From Streptomyces sp. DSM 15324 (GTDB lineage Bacteria > Actinomycetota > Actinomycetes > Streptomycetales > Streptomycetaceae), in contig NZ_KQ949023.1 in NCBI RefSeq assembly GCF_001514285.1, positions 186,001-250,000 of the forward strand: a DNA stretch of 64,000 nucleotides, written 5' to 3'. Position 1 is the stretch's first letter; the number at the start of each line of letters is the position of its first letter. The position numbers and the translations under genes are program-made. Under the pieces are notes generated by a model, which saw only the letters and a program-made list of their open reading frames with translations, did not search any database and was not told the origin of the DNA. Positions 1 through 8,106 of this stretch are shown piece by piece.

Positions 1-2
1 TT

Positions 3-1658
3 GTGGACGCCGGGGTGCGCGACATGTACGAGAAGGGGCGCCTCGTCCTGCTGCGCGTCGACGACTACAACGCGTCCGGGCTCACCGGCGACGACTACGA
101 GGACGGCAAGTTTGCCGCCGTGATCAGGCGTCAGTTGGAGAGCCTCAAGTCCGGGCCGGGTGCGGGGGGTTCGTACGGTCTCGGCAAGGCGACGCTGTGG
201 GCCACCAGTGCGCTTGGCCTCGTGCTCGTCAATTCCACCCTGTCGGAGGCCCACGAGGGGCGTACCGAGCGGCGGGTCATCGGCCGCCTGGAACTTCCCT
301 GGCGGGAGGTCAACGGGGAGCCGTGGGCCGGTCCGGCATGGCTCGGGCGCCCCGACCCCGATTCTCCTGGTGCCAAGGTCGCCCGCTCGTGGTGGGCGGA
401 CGAGGAGACGGTGGCCCGTCTTCATCTCACCCGGGACAGCGACGAACCGGGCACGTCCTTCCTCGTCGTCGGTGCCCAGGACGTGGCCAGCCTCGACGAA
501 CGCTCGTCCCCGGACGGCGACCAAGAGGACATGGACGGGGAGGAGGAAGAAGGCGCCGAGGATACCCGCGACATTCGCAGGATGCACCGCCGCTTGGTCG
601 AGGCCTTGGGGCGCGACTTCTGGGCCGCGATGACCGGTGGGGGCGGCAGGCTTCCGCTCCTGGAAGCCTCTGTCCGTACGATGCGCAACGGTGAAGTCGT
701 CGTGGCGGAGGAGCAGGTCGACCCTTCTGTCGAGCAGCCTTCCCGGACCCGTGCCCTGCGGGCGCACTACGAGGGCGTCACTGTGGATCGGCTCACCGAG
801 GTCGGTCAAGTGGCGTCCCAGAACATTCCGCTGAAACTGCCGCTGTCCGGAGGCGTGAAGAGCGGAACCCTCGGGACACACCAGGCAGTTCTGCTGGTAA
901 CCGATGTCTTGAGCGACGGAGAGGAGAAGAAGAACGGGCCGAAGAACCAGATGCATTCGCTACGAGGCAACCGTATGACCGTCAAGAGAGCATTGGTCCC
1001 GAACCTGCCAATCGGTACCAATGCATTCCAGGCCGTGCTCCTGGTGGGAGAGGCCGCCGGGGAATCGGCCCCCTTCGCGGCCGAGGCCGAGGAATTCCTG
1101 CGGGCGGCGGAACCGCCCGAGCACGACCGGTGGGGGCAGACGGAAGAGCTGGCCCTGCGGTGGTCACCCTCGGCCTACCGGCGGATCAACACGATGACCG
1201 CCGAAGCCAACAAGGCCGTCAAAGACCTCGTCGCACGGCCGAAGCGCGGTGGCGGCGCCGAGGGCGGCGAGGCCCTGCGCAAGGCGTTGACCGTGAAGAA
1301 GAAGTCGAAGGCCAAGGTGCCCACCGGGCCTGTGGTGCCGGAACTGGACGCACTCGATGCGACGGTCGGCGAAGAAGGGGAGTGGCGGATCACCGCGGAG
1401 GTGAAGATCCCGCGCGGCGACGAGATCGTCCCGATGGTTCCGGTCGCCCAGTTGGACGTGCGCTCCGGTGGTCGCCCGAAGCTCGACTGGGCGGAACTCG
1501 TGGCCGTCGAGGGTTGTGAGGTGGAGGACGGGATCCTGCGCTTCCCGCCCGGCACACGACGGGCCAAGTTCCGTGGCTCCACCGACGTAACCAGCCATCC
1601 CGTGAGGGCCATGTTCACGAGCCTCGTACTCGAACTCCGTGCCGGCAAGGGGGAGTGA
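3..1658 (+). CDS. GHKL-type (MutL/MORC-like) ATPase, 5' truncated by the window edge
   Basis: Open reading frame entering from the left edge, so the true start and the Asn-containing N-box lie outside the window. Near the visible N-terminus are a DYNASGLTG segment, which fits the DxGxG loop of GHKL ATPases, and a glycine-rich GGSYGLGKATLW segment, which fits the lid and ATP-binding loop of the MutL/MORC/Hsp90 class. The remaining roughly 450 residues are hydrophilic, with a Lys-rich linker (KKKSKAK) and a probable beta-rich end. It is followed after 3 bp by the next gene and faces vsr and two C5-methyltransferase genes. Such ATPases occur in restriction and defence clusters, so a DNA-transaction role is inferred. 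The exact family cannot be fixed because the N-terminus is missing. Confidence 0.72.
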   Translation: MDAGVRDMYEKGRLVLLRVDDYNASGLTGDDYEDGKFAAVIRRQLESLKSGPGAGGSYGLGKATLWATSALGLVLVNSTLSEAHEGRTERRVIGRLELPWREVNGEPWAGPAWLGRPDPDSPGAKVARSWWADEETVARLHLTRDSDEPGTSFLVVGAQDVASLDERSSPDGDQEDMDGEEEEGAEDTRDIRRMHRRLVEALGRDFWAAMTGGGGRLPLLEASVRTMRNGEVVVAEEQVDPSVEQPSRTRALRAHYEGVTVDRLTEVGQVASQNIPLKLPLSGGVKSGTLGTHQAVLLVTDVLSDGEEKKNGPKNQMHSLRGNRMTVKRALVPNLPIGTNAFQAVLLVGEAAGESAPFAAEAEEFLRAAEPPEHDRWGQTEELALRWSPSAYRRINTMTAEANKAVKDLVARPKRGGGAEGGEALRKALTVKKKSKAKVPTGPVVPELDALDATVGEEGEWRITAEVKIPRGDEIVPMVPVAQLDVRSGGRPKLDWAELVAVEGCEVEDGILRFPPGTRRAKFRGSTDVTSHPVRAMFTSLVLELRAGKGE

Positions 1659-1661
1659 GGC

Positions 1662-2657
1662 GTGAAGTCCTACCCCTACGATCGCCTCAAGCGACCGGTC
1701 ACGCTCAGGGTGACCTCGGTCTCCCTCAAGCTGCCCGACGGCACCCGGGATCAGTTGGAGACCACCGCGTTCTCCACCCAGCAGCAGGCCGTCGCGCTCG
1801 GCATCGCGGGCCACGCCGACTGGGTGAGCGCCACGATCGGGCTCTCCGCCACGCTGCCACCCGGTGCGAACGCGCCCGATGTCGCCTGGTCCGAGCTACG
1901 CGTCCTTGCCGTGGTGACCGATGGCGAGACCAATGCCCGTACGTCCACGGATCTCACGCGGGACACGGAGGACGGCCGGGACTGGTCGGGCTCCGTCGAG
2001 GTGCTCCGTGACGACCACCTGGGGCGTGCCTCCCTCACCGCATACGCGGTGGGAACGGTCGGCGGGGTGCGGGGGCGGTCCATCGCCGAAACTGACCGGA
2101 ACTGGGTCATCGACACGGTCTCGGACGACCCGGTCCAGGAGCTCCGACTGGAGGTGCGCAGAGCCTCGTTCAAGAAGAGTTCGCGGGAATGGTTGCAGGC
2201 GTATGCCGATGCCCCCTGGGTCGTGGACGCTGCCGCCCGGGTCCCGACGGTGTTCGTGAACACCGATGTCGAGGGAATCCTCGGACTACTGGACAGCAAC
2301 GGGTCGGCTGTGGAGAGCAAGGTGCGCGACCTCTTGGTCGCGCAGATGTCCACCGACGTTTGGACAGCGGTGTTCCACGGTGCCATCGGCGACCTGGAGG
2401 TGGAACCCGGCGCCGGTCCGGTCTTCCCGACCGACTGGCGGGGCGAGGTGCTGCGGGAGATGCTCCCCGATGTGGTCCCCGGCGTACACGTCGAGGAGGC
2501 GCTACGGCAGGTGCACCGCCGCCGCACCGGAGACTCGGGCTGGGTGGAACTCCAGACCCGCATCCACTACGCGGCGATCCGCCGCGCCGACGCCACCAAG
2601 GCCCTCGCCTATGTCATTCGCGGGCTGGAACAGATGAACCGGGAGAGCGAGACGTGA
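1662..2657 (+). CDS. Uncharacterised 331-aa protein of the ATPase/Vsr/Dcm island
   Basis: GTG start 3 bp after the ATPase stop, so the two are co-transcribed and probably coupled. I do not recognise the family. The first 150 residues look beta-rich (alternating Val/Thr/Leu, with DWSGSVEV and LTAYAVGTVGG), and the rest is mostly helical and charged (FKKSSREWLQAYADAPWV, LEQMNRESE). There is no signal peptide, membrane segment or obvious catalytic motif. The next gene overlaps its stop in a GTGA arrangement at 2654-2657, so these two products are probably made in fixed ratio. Gene order suggests a partner or sensor subunit of the ATPase; that is inference only. Confidence 0.75.
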   Translation: MKSYPYDRLKRPVTLRVTSVSLKLPDGTRDQLETTAFSTQQQAVALGIAGHADWVSATIGLSATLPPGANAPDVAWSELRVLAVVTDGETNARTSTDLTRDTEDGRDWSGSVEVLRDDHLGRASLTAYAVGTVGGVRGRSIAETDRNWVIDTVSDDPVQELRLEVRRASFKKSSREWLQAYADAPWVVDAAARVPTVFVNTDVEGILGLLDSNGSAVESKVRDLLVAQMSTDVWTAVFHGAIGDLEVEPGAGPVFPTDWRGEVLREMLPDVVPGVHVEEALRQVHRRRTGDSGWVELQTRIHYAAIRRADATKALAYVIRGLEQMNRESET

Positions 2658-3532
2658 TCACCAAACCGAGCCATGTCCCGGAGCGCCTGGCGCTGCTCGA
2701 CGCCTCGGCCGCCGACCCGTTTCTCACCGAGGGACTGCTCAAGGGCGAACAGGTGCATGCCGGCATCGACCTCGCCAAGGTCGTGGAGCTGCTTCCGGAG
2801 GACGACGCCAGATGGTGGGTCGAGCCGCTCCGAAGCCTGGTGGAAGACGCCATGTTCGAGTTTCGGGAGGACCGCACCCGAGCCGACGCGTGGTTGGCGC
2901 CTCGGCTCCACGCCACGCTGCGGCTGACGCGGCGGGAGGCGGCGGACAAGCGTCTGTGGAACCACCTCGCGTTGGCAGTGGCTCCCGACTACGTGGTCTG
3001 GCGTCACCTTTCGGAACCGACGGCGAAGAAGCCGGAAAGGCGTGTCCCCGCGGAGCGCTTCCGGGGATCTGCCGATCGGCAGTGTTTTTCACGCCTGTGG
3101 TGGGCAGCTGAGCTGTTCAGGAACGGGGCGGACTACGAGCCGGTCGAGGCCGCCTGCAGAAACCAGGACCTCATCCACAGCGTTCTGAAGAAGGAGATAA
3201 TCGACCACCGCCCCACTGCTCAGGCTGTGGTCCGCCTGCTGAAGAATGGACTGGTCACCACTGGGCGAGAGGTCGATGGCCTCAGCGTCGCGATCAATGC
3301 GGCCGGCGCGACCCTGGTCTACGACGTTCTCGCGCCGGATGAACCCCGCGACCCCGTCCATCTGCGGGACTGGATCGCGCAGGCGGAATCCGCGCCACCG
3401 GTTGAGCGGTACGAACTCCCGAAGGGGCCCGACGAGGATCCCGTCCCCGAGGAATCCGTGGCGGTGCTCACCAGCTACTTCGCGGACATGTTCGAGACTG
3501 CGCCGGTCAGGGGCAGGAAGAGCGGGGATTGA
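2654..3532 (+). CDS. Uncharacterised 292-aa protein, possibly DUF6339 family
   Basis: The GTG start at 2654 overlaps the preceding stop (GTGA). The same frame is open further upstream, but that part lies inside the previous gene and is discarded. A central segment reading LTRREAADKRLWNHLAL and then DYVVWRH resembles the core I associate with DUF6339 proteins; the match is from memory and tentative. A second conserved-looking block is RLWWAAELFRNGADYEPV. The protein is largely helical and soluble, with no transmembrane segment. It ends 18 bp from the convergent methyltransferase gene. It probably belongs to the same functional unit as the ATPase, perhaps as target recognition or effector. Confidence 0.7.
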   Translation: MITKPSHVPERLALLDASAADPFLTEGLLKGEQVHAGIDLAKVVELLPEDDARWWVEPLRSLVEDAMFEFREDRTRADAWLAPRLHATLRLTRREAADKRLWNHLALAVAPDYVVWRHLSEPTAKKPERRVPAERFRGSADRQCFSRLWWAAELFRNGADYEPVEAACRNQDLIHSVLKKEIIDHRPTAQAVVRLLKNGLVTTGREVDGLSVAINAAGATLVYDVLAPDEPRDPVHLRDWIAQAESAPPVERYELPKGPDEDPVPEESVAVLTSYFADMFETAPVRGRKSGD

Positions 3533-3550
3533 CCTGGAGCCGTTCTCGGA

Positions 3551-4936
3551 CTATTTCGCCGACGCCTTCTTGCTCTTGCGCGGGCGCACGGAAGAGGGCG
3601 GCGGCACTTGGTCCTTGGGCCGCGGGCACTTGTCGGTGCAGTCGTTGGCGGCCCCACAGCCGTTGCTCCGCAGCTTGGCCCGCTGCTCCTCCGTGGCCGG
3701 CTGCCACGGCTTGCTCAACGCTTCCGGGTCCGGCCTGGGAAGCCCGAGAGCTGCGCTCAGCAGGTGTGCACCGAACAGCGGCGGTACGGCGTTGCCCACC
3801 TGCTGGGCCTGCGCCGTACCGGACCACGGATAGTCCGGCGGGAAGCTCTGCAGCATCCCAGCCTCGTTCATGCTGAACCGTGCGCCCTCGTAGACGATGC
3901 TCTCGTCGAGGTGTTGGAAGACTACGAAGCGGCTGATTTTGCCGGTGACGGTGAAGGCGGGCTGTTGGTCGCTTCGCACGCCTCGTCGTCCGGGGTGGCT
4001 GGAGCTGCCGTAGTTCGAGCGAACCAGGAACGGAGTGCGGCGCCCCGGATGTGAGCCCACCTGGTTCGCCAGGGCATCACCCATCGACCTCCAGGGTCGC
4101 AGGCCCTCGTCGCCTGTCGCCCGGTGCCCATGGGTCTCCGGTTCGGCGCCATCGTAGAGGGTCGCCTGACGGACTTGGTCTGCGGCGGCCTGGTCCCCCT
4201 GCTCGTTCTTCCCGTTCCTTCGGTGCCATCCCTTGGCTTCGTAGGATTGGTGGGTCGGCGAGGGAAGCGAGGGCTCACCAAGCCCCTCGCGCCGAGCGAT
4301 CAGCACCGCGCGGGATCGCGTCTGCGGAACCCCGTAGGTCTCGGTGTCGAGGACATCGACGACGACCTTGTACTTGGTCCCGTCGGGCAGCCCTGTCTCC
4401 TCCAGCACCTTGGCATAGTGCTTCCAGAGCGCCTCGACCTCGCGGACCTGCTCCAGGACGATGACGTCGTACGGGCGGTGCTCCCGGTTAGGGCTCCTGG
4501 TCGCCTGAATCGCGTATCGGAGGGGCTCGAGGACCAACGCGGTGCGTGGATCGGTCAGGGTCTTCAGGTCCTCGTCGATCTCTTGGTCGGAGTCGCCCGC
4601 CATCAGTCGCTCGATGTACTCCTTGACCCTGTCCAGAGCTTGGCGCCCGGCGCCGTGCCCGGCCACCGAGTACGTCTGGCACGGAGGGCCGCCGGCGAGC
4701 ACGTTGATCTCCGGCGGTAGCGTCTCGAAGGCGTCCCTGCGTACCGCACTCACATCGGCGTGGAGGGTGTCCAACCCGGCGGCGTACCGGGTCAGGCACG
4801 CGCTCTTGTCCCACTCGATACCGAGACTCGGGATGTCGAGCGAGTGACCAGCGACGTCCAGCCCACCAGGACCTGCGAAGAGGTCAAGGACAAAAGGCTG
4901 GTCGAGGATGTACTTGAGGGACGCCGTGCTGGTCAT
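3551..4936 (-). CDS. DNA (cytosine-5) methyltransferase, catalytic motifs present
   Basis: 461-aa C5-methyltransferase. Motif I is DLFAGPGG (about residues 18-25) for AdoMet binding. Motif IV is GGPPCQTYS with nucleophile Cys86. Motif VI is LEQV instead of the usual ENV, with catalytic Glu162 kept. Motif VIII is QTRSR (205-209) and motif X is VGNAVPP near the end. The ATG at 4936 puts motif I at the normal distance; the frame remains open upstream but runs into the neighbouring gene. It lies 11 bp downstream of the second methyltransferase homologue in a vsr-first operon. Role: methylation of cytosine at a specific site, either as self-protection of a restriction system or as the mark read by it. 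The recognition sequence cannot be read from the protein. Confidence 0.9.
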   Translation of the reverse strand: MTSTASLKYILDQPFVLDLFAGPGGLDVAGHSLDIPSLGIEWDKSACLTRYAAGLDTLHADVSAVRRDAFETLPPEINVLAGGPPCQTYSVAGHGAGRQALDRVKEYIERLMAGDSDQEIDEDLKTLTDPRTALVLEPLRYAIQATRSPNREHRPYDVIVLEQVREVEALWKHYAKVLEETGLPDGTKYKVVVDVLDTETYGVPQTRSRAVLIARREGLGEPSLPSPTHQSYEAKGWHRRNGKNEQGDQAAADQVRQATLYDGAEPETHGHRATGDEGLRPWRSMGDALANQVGSHPGRRTPFLVRSNYGSSSHPGRRGVRSDQQPAFTVTGKISRFVVFQHLDESIVYEGARFSMNEAGMLQSFPPDYPWSGTAQAQQVGNAVPPLFGAHLLSAALGLPRPDPEALSKPWQPATEEQRAKLRSNGCGAANDCTDKCPRPKDQVPPPSSVRPRKSKKASAK

Positions 4937-4947
4937 GTGGCGGAATT

Positions 4948-5943
4948 CTAGCCGGCCGGCGGGGCGGGTGGTTCCAGAATGAGGGCAGCGGCGACAGCTC
5001 GTCCCAGTGCCTTCCCCACGGGTGGTGGTGTCGCGTGTCCGATCTGGCGGTACCGGGCGGTCTTGCGCCCGGTGATCTCCCACGTCTCGGGGAAGCCTTG
5101 CAACAGCGCAGCCTGCGTGGGCGTGATCTTCACCATGTGATCCCTGCCGAGTGTGGGATCCCATACGAAGTCCGCGTCGGGAACCTCGTCGCCCACGGTG
5201 TGACCGTTGACACCCATGGTCGCCCAGGTGTTCTTGGCTCCCGTCGGCCCTAGATCCGCGCCGCCCCGGTTCTTCGAGCCACCGACCAGAGTCGGAGCCG
5301 GTCGATCGGCTTGGGCGGCCCAACAGGCGGCGTCCCGCCAACCGCGTGCGGCCATGGAAGGCCCCAGAACGGCACCGACCGTCGTCGGCTGCGGCACGGT
5401 TGGTGCCGGCGGCCGGAACGCCGCGGCCCACTTCCGCTCGATGGCGACCAGGACGCCCTGCTTGCGGTTCTGAGGCACGCCGAAGTCGACGGCGTTCACG
5501 ACGAACCAGCTGAACTCATAGCCCAGGTGGGCCAGTTCGGCTCGGGCGAAGTCCCGGAAGGGCTGGTAGGCGGCCGAGTGCGCGAGCCCGGGAACGTTCT
5601 CGATGAGTACCGCGCGAGGCCTGATCGCATGGACGAGAAAGATCGTGGCCTCCAGCAACCGCTCCTCCACACGCGAATCCGCGCGTCCGACGCTCGCACT
5701 GGACTTCACTCGTGGCAGGCCGGCGGACAGGAGATCCACATCATGGCTCACGGGGTACTCGGCCGGGTCGAACTCCATCAGGTCGGTGTGAAGTACGTTC
5801 CAACCCGGCCTGTTGGCCCGCAGAGTGCCGACGGCCAACTCGTCGTCGTCCAGCAACAGGCGCGGCTCGAACCCCGCCTGTTCGAGGCCGAGGGCGAGCC
5901 CACCGGCCCCGGAGCACACATCGACGAAGGTCAGTCCACTCAT
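4948..5943 (-). CDS. C5-methyltransferase homologue lacking the catalytic cysteine
   Basis: 331 aa with clear C5-MTase architecture: motif I FVDVCSGAGGLALGLEQAG (about 6-24), motif VI IENVPGL (about 114-120), and a C-terminal TPTQAALLQGFPETW plus IGHATPPP block. At motif IV, where active enzymes have Gly-Gly-x-Pro-Cys, it reads SAGLPRVKSS, so the nucleophile position is Arg78. Motif VIII is QNRKQ, losing the second conserved Arg. It is therefore predicted not to methylate by the standard mechanism. ATG 5943 overlaps the vsr stop (ATGA), and dcm1 follows after 11 bp. It may be a non-catalytic partner of the intact enzyme or a DNA-reading subunit. This is direct sequence observation plus family knowledge; function is inferred. 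Confidence 0.88.
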   Translation of the reverse strand: MSGLTFVDVCSGAGGLALGLEQAGFEPRLLLDDDELAVGTLRANRPGWNVLHTDLMEFDPAEYPVSHDVDLLSAGLPRVKSSASVGRADSRVEERLLEATIFLVHAIRPRAVLIENVPGLAHSAAYQPFRDFARAELAHLGYEFSWFVVNAVDFGVPQNRKQGVLVAIERKWAAAFRPPAPTVPQPTTVGAVLGPSMAARGWRDAACWAAQADRPAPTLVGGSKNRGGADLGPTGAKNTWATMGVNGHTVGDEVPDADFVWDPTLGRDHMVKITPTQAALLQGFPETWEITGRKTARYRQIGHATPPPVGKALGRAVAAALILEPPAPPAG

Positions 5944-6383
5944 TCTCTTCTCCCCCGGGTCCCTTCCGTCCGCCGCCACTCCACAACTGCTCCCACCCGT
6001 CCGGCTACTTCCTCGGGAGCTTCGTGCTCCCAGAAGCGCAGCACTGTCCACCCTGCGGCGGTGAGGTGTTCAGTCGTCTCAAGATCGCGCGCCATGTTCT
6101 TGTCGAGTTTCGCCCGCCACCACTCCGCGTTGACCTTCGGATGCGTTGCGTGCACGGGGCAGCCGTGCCAGAAGCAGCCGTCCAGGAAGATCGCGATCTT
6201 GGCTTTGCTGAAGACGATGTCGATGGTTCGACGAGGCATTCCCGGTACGGGCACATTGACTCGGTAACGGAGTCCCGACGCGTGCAGTAGCCGTCGGACG
6301 GCGACCTCCGGGGCCGTATCGCGGGAACCCTGGCGGCTCATGCGGGCCGAGACGGATGGGGAGGATGGGACAGCACCAGACAC
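5940..6383 (-). CDS. vsr: Very short patch repair (Vsr) endonuclease
   Basis: 147 aa from a GTG start at 6383; an ATG at 6341 (133 aa) is the alternative and sits just before the conserved core. Family hallmarks: RDTAPEVAVRRLLHASGLRY, the metal-binding Asp in TIDIVF (about residue 55), FLDGCFWHGCPVH (about 67-78, with the His and Cys residues of the zinc and active site), then WEHE. Vsr nicks 5' of a T:G mismatch created by deamination of 5-methylcytosine, which suits its pairing with cytosine methyltransferases. In MORC/MutL-type defence clusters a Vsr-like nuclease may instead be the restriction component. It is first in a three-gene minus-strand operon and its stop overlaps the next start. 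Confidence 0.9.
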   Translation of the reverse strand: MSGAVPSSPSVSARMSRQGSRDTAPEVAVRRLLHASGLRYRVNVPVPGMPRRTIDIVFSKAKIAIFLDGCFWHGCPVHATHPKVNAEWWRAKLDKNMARDLETTEHLTAAGWTVLRFWEHEAPEEVAGRVGAVVEWRRTEGTRGRRE

Positions 6384-6815
6384 GCAAGCATTCTGCCGGC
6401 GGGTCCGAGATGTTGCCCAAGCCTTTGTCCCGGGTGTGGTGCCATCCTCGAGACCGAGTCGCCGTGCCTCTGCCCGAGCCCCTTCCAATGATCACGGCAC
6501 CCGGCGCCGTAGGCCACTCGCTTCCCCCCCCTTGACCCGACCCGCTCCAACACGGGGGAGAAGCGAGCGAGCGGCCAGGGGAACGGGGGGCGCGGGTGGG
6601 GGTCCCTTGCGTGAGCTTCGTTCTGGGCGTGGGTGTGGGGGCGCGGTCGCGTCTCGCCTGCACGCCGGGGGGCGGCGGATTTCCCACCGAGTGGTGGCAG
6701 GGGCCCAGTGGGGCCTGCCGCCAGGGTCGGCTCAGGGTTTCATCCGGCACATACACCAACGCACCCCCCCGTCTACCGCGAGCGAATCGGGTCGTGTCGG
6801 CGTTCACAGACGCCG
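6384..6815. other. Intergenic region at the inner edge of the island
   Basis: About 430 bp between vsr and the SEC-C gene (both minus strand), so it should carry the vsr operon promoter near 6384-6500. Short open frames exist on both strands, but none has a convincing start, ribosome-binding site or recognisable motif. G runs and C runs are common, with a run of eight C at about 6523-6530. No integrase, tRNA or direct repeat marking the island boundary was seen. Confidence 0.5.
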
Positions 6816-6840
6816 AAAACCCGCCAGGCTGTCTGGCGGG
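6816..6840 (-). terminator. Rho-independent terminator of the SEC-C gene
   Basis: Perfect 8-bp stem CCCGCCAG / CTGGCGGG (6820-6827 and 6833-6840) with a 5-nt loop. On the minus strand it is followed by TTTT, as expected for the end of the gene terminating at 6872. Confidence 0.8.
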
Positions 6841-6871
6841 CTGTGCGGGCGTGCTCCGGGCACGGTGAAGG

Positions 6872-7897
6872 TCAGGTCTTGAGTCCGTGGCACCCCTCAT
6901 ACGCCGACGCCGACCCACACCAGCAGGAAGCCCCCCGCTGCGGCGGCCAAGCCACAGCCCTCCCCCGCGCTGCCAAAGTCGTCGCGTACTGGGGCAACAG
7001 ATCACCGTCCCCCGGAGTCGCCCCCTCCGACGCCGCGAAGGCCTCGTAGGAGGGGACCGTGCCCGTGACGATGCCCAGGTTCGGGGTGCCGGAGGCCGCC
7101 AGTTCTCGTAGGGACGCCTCTATCGTCGCCAGGTGCTCCTCGTGCGAGGTGTACTCCGTGGAGAGGGTCGGATACGCGGACACCAGTTCCGTCAGTTCGG
7201 TCGCCGGCCAGTGCAGGACCGCCACCGGGAACGGGCGGGAGAGGGCCTCGCGGTAGGTGCCGAGTTCGGCGCGGAGGCGGGAGATCTCCGCCTCCAGTTC
7301 CGCCGGGTTGTCCGAGCCCAGGGACCAGACGCGCTTGGGGTCGTGGAGTTCGTCCAGGGAGACCGGGGAGGAGTGGAGCGTGTCGGCCAGCGCGTCCCAC
7401 TCGTCGTGCGCGGCGCCCAGCATGCGCCGTACGCGGTGGCGGCCGAACAGCAGGGCGTGCGTCGCGTACGGAGGCTCCGGTACGTCGGTCAGCAGGACCT
7501 TCGCCCCCTCCGTGAACGCCGCCTCCGCCGCCTCCAGCTCGTCGTGGGACTCCAGGGCCTCCGCGACGATCACCCAGGGGGCCGGGTCGCGCGGGGCGGC
7601 CGCGCGGATGCCCTCGATGATCGCGCGGGCCTCGGCCTCGTGGCCGTACTCCCAGAGGTTCGAGGCCTTGAGGGCGCGGACCAGGTGGGGGTTGTCCAGG
7701 TCGTCGCCGCCGTCCGCGGAGGAGAGCAGGCGGTCGTAGAGCGTGCTCGCGGCGGGGCGGTCGCCGGAGAGTTCCAGGTGGGCCGCGGCCTGGAGCAGCA
7801 GCGGCTCGGCGTCCTCGGGGTACAGGCCGGCGGTCCGCTCCAGGCGGGCCGCTTCGGCGGTGTGGTCGACGTTTTCGGCGGGCGTGTCGGGGCGCAT
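6872..7897 (-). CDS. SEC-C metal-binding domain protein with TPR-like helical body
   Basis: 341 aa starting at ATG 7897; an in-frame upstream ATG at 7927 is possible. The C-terminus ends in a SEC-C zinc motif, CWCGSASAYEGCHG, a module first described at the end of SecA and found alone in many bacterial proteins. The body is Ala/Leu/Glu-rich with repeated helical pairs (for example EPLLLQAAAHLELSGDRPAA and ARAIIEGIRAAAPRDPAPW), typical of tetratricopeptide-like folds. The protein is soluble and has no signal peptide. Function is unknown beyond a probable protein- or nucleic-acid-binding scaffold. A clear terminator follows, so it seems to be a single transcription unit. Confidence 0.85.
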   Translation of the reverse strand: MRPDTPAENVDHTAEAARLERTAGLYPEDAEPLLLQAAAHLELSGDRPAASTLYDRLLSSADGGDDLDNPHLVRALKASNLWEYGHEAEARAIIEGIRAAAPRDPAPWVIVAEALESHDELEAAEAAFTEGAKVLLTDVPEPPYATHALLFGRHRVRRMLGAAHDEWDALADTLHSSPVSLDELHDPKRVWSLGSDNPAELEAEISRLRAELGTYREALSRPFPVAVLHWPATELTELVSAYPTLSTEYTSHEEHLATIEASLRELAASGTPNLGIVTGTVPSYEAFAASEGATPGDGDLLPQYATTLAARGRAVAWPPQRGASCWCGSASAYEGCHGLKT

Positions 7898-8106
7898 GCA
7901 CGACACCGTACTGCCCGTCGGTGACAAAGGTCAGGTACCTGGTGGGGCAGCTATCGGCCAGGAGCCCGACCAGGAGCTTGACCAGGGCCCCGGTGCGAGA
8001 CCCGGCCAGGGCCCCGGTGCGGGGCCCGGCGCGGGCCCTCGCCGAGCGGGCCGAGCCCTCGTCGCGGTGCGGCGGCGAGGGCTCGGGGCGGGTGCCGAGG
8101 AGCGGA

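Noticed and set aside
1164..1814. Minus-strand frames opposite the island ATPase
   Set aside because: No start context, no domain, and incompatible with the coupled plus-strand genes.
1..6383. Integrative element boundaries (integrase, att repeats) around the island
   Set aside because: No integrase, transposase, tRNA or direct repeat seen near 6384-6870; the left boundary is outside the window.
6489..6868. Small genes between vsr and the SEC-C gene
   Set aside because: Compositionally odd Arg/Gly/Pro frames with no ribosome site or recognisable sequence.
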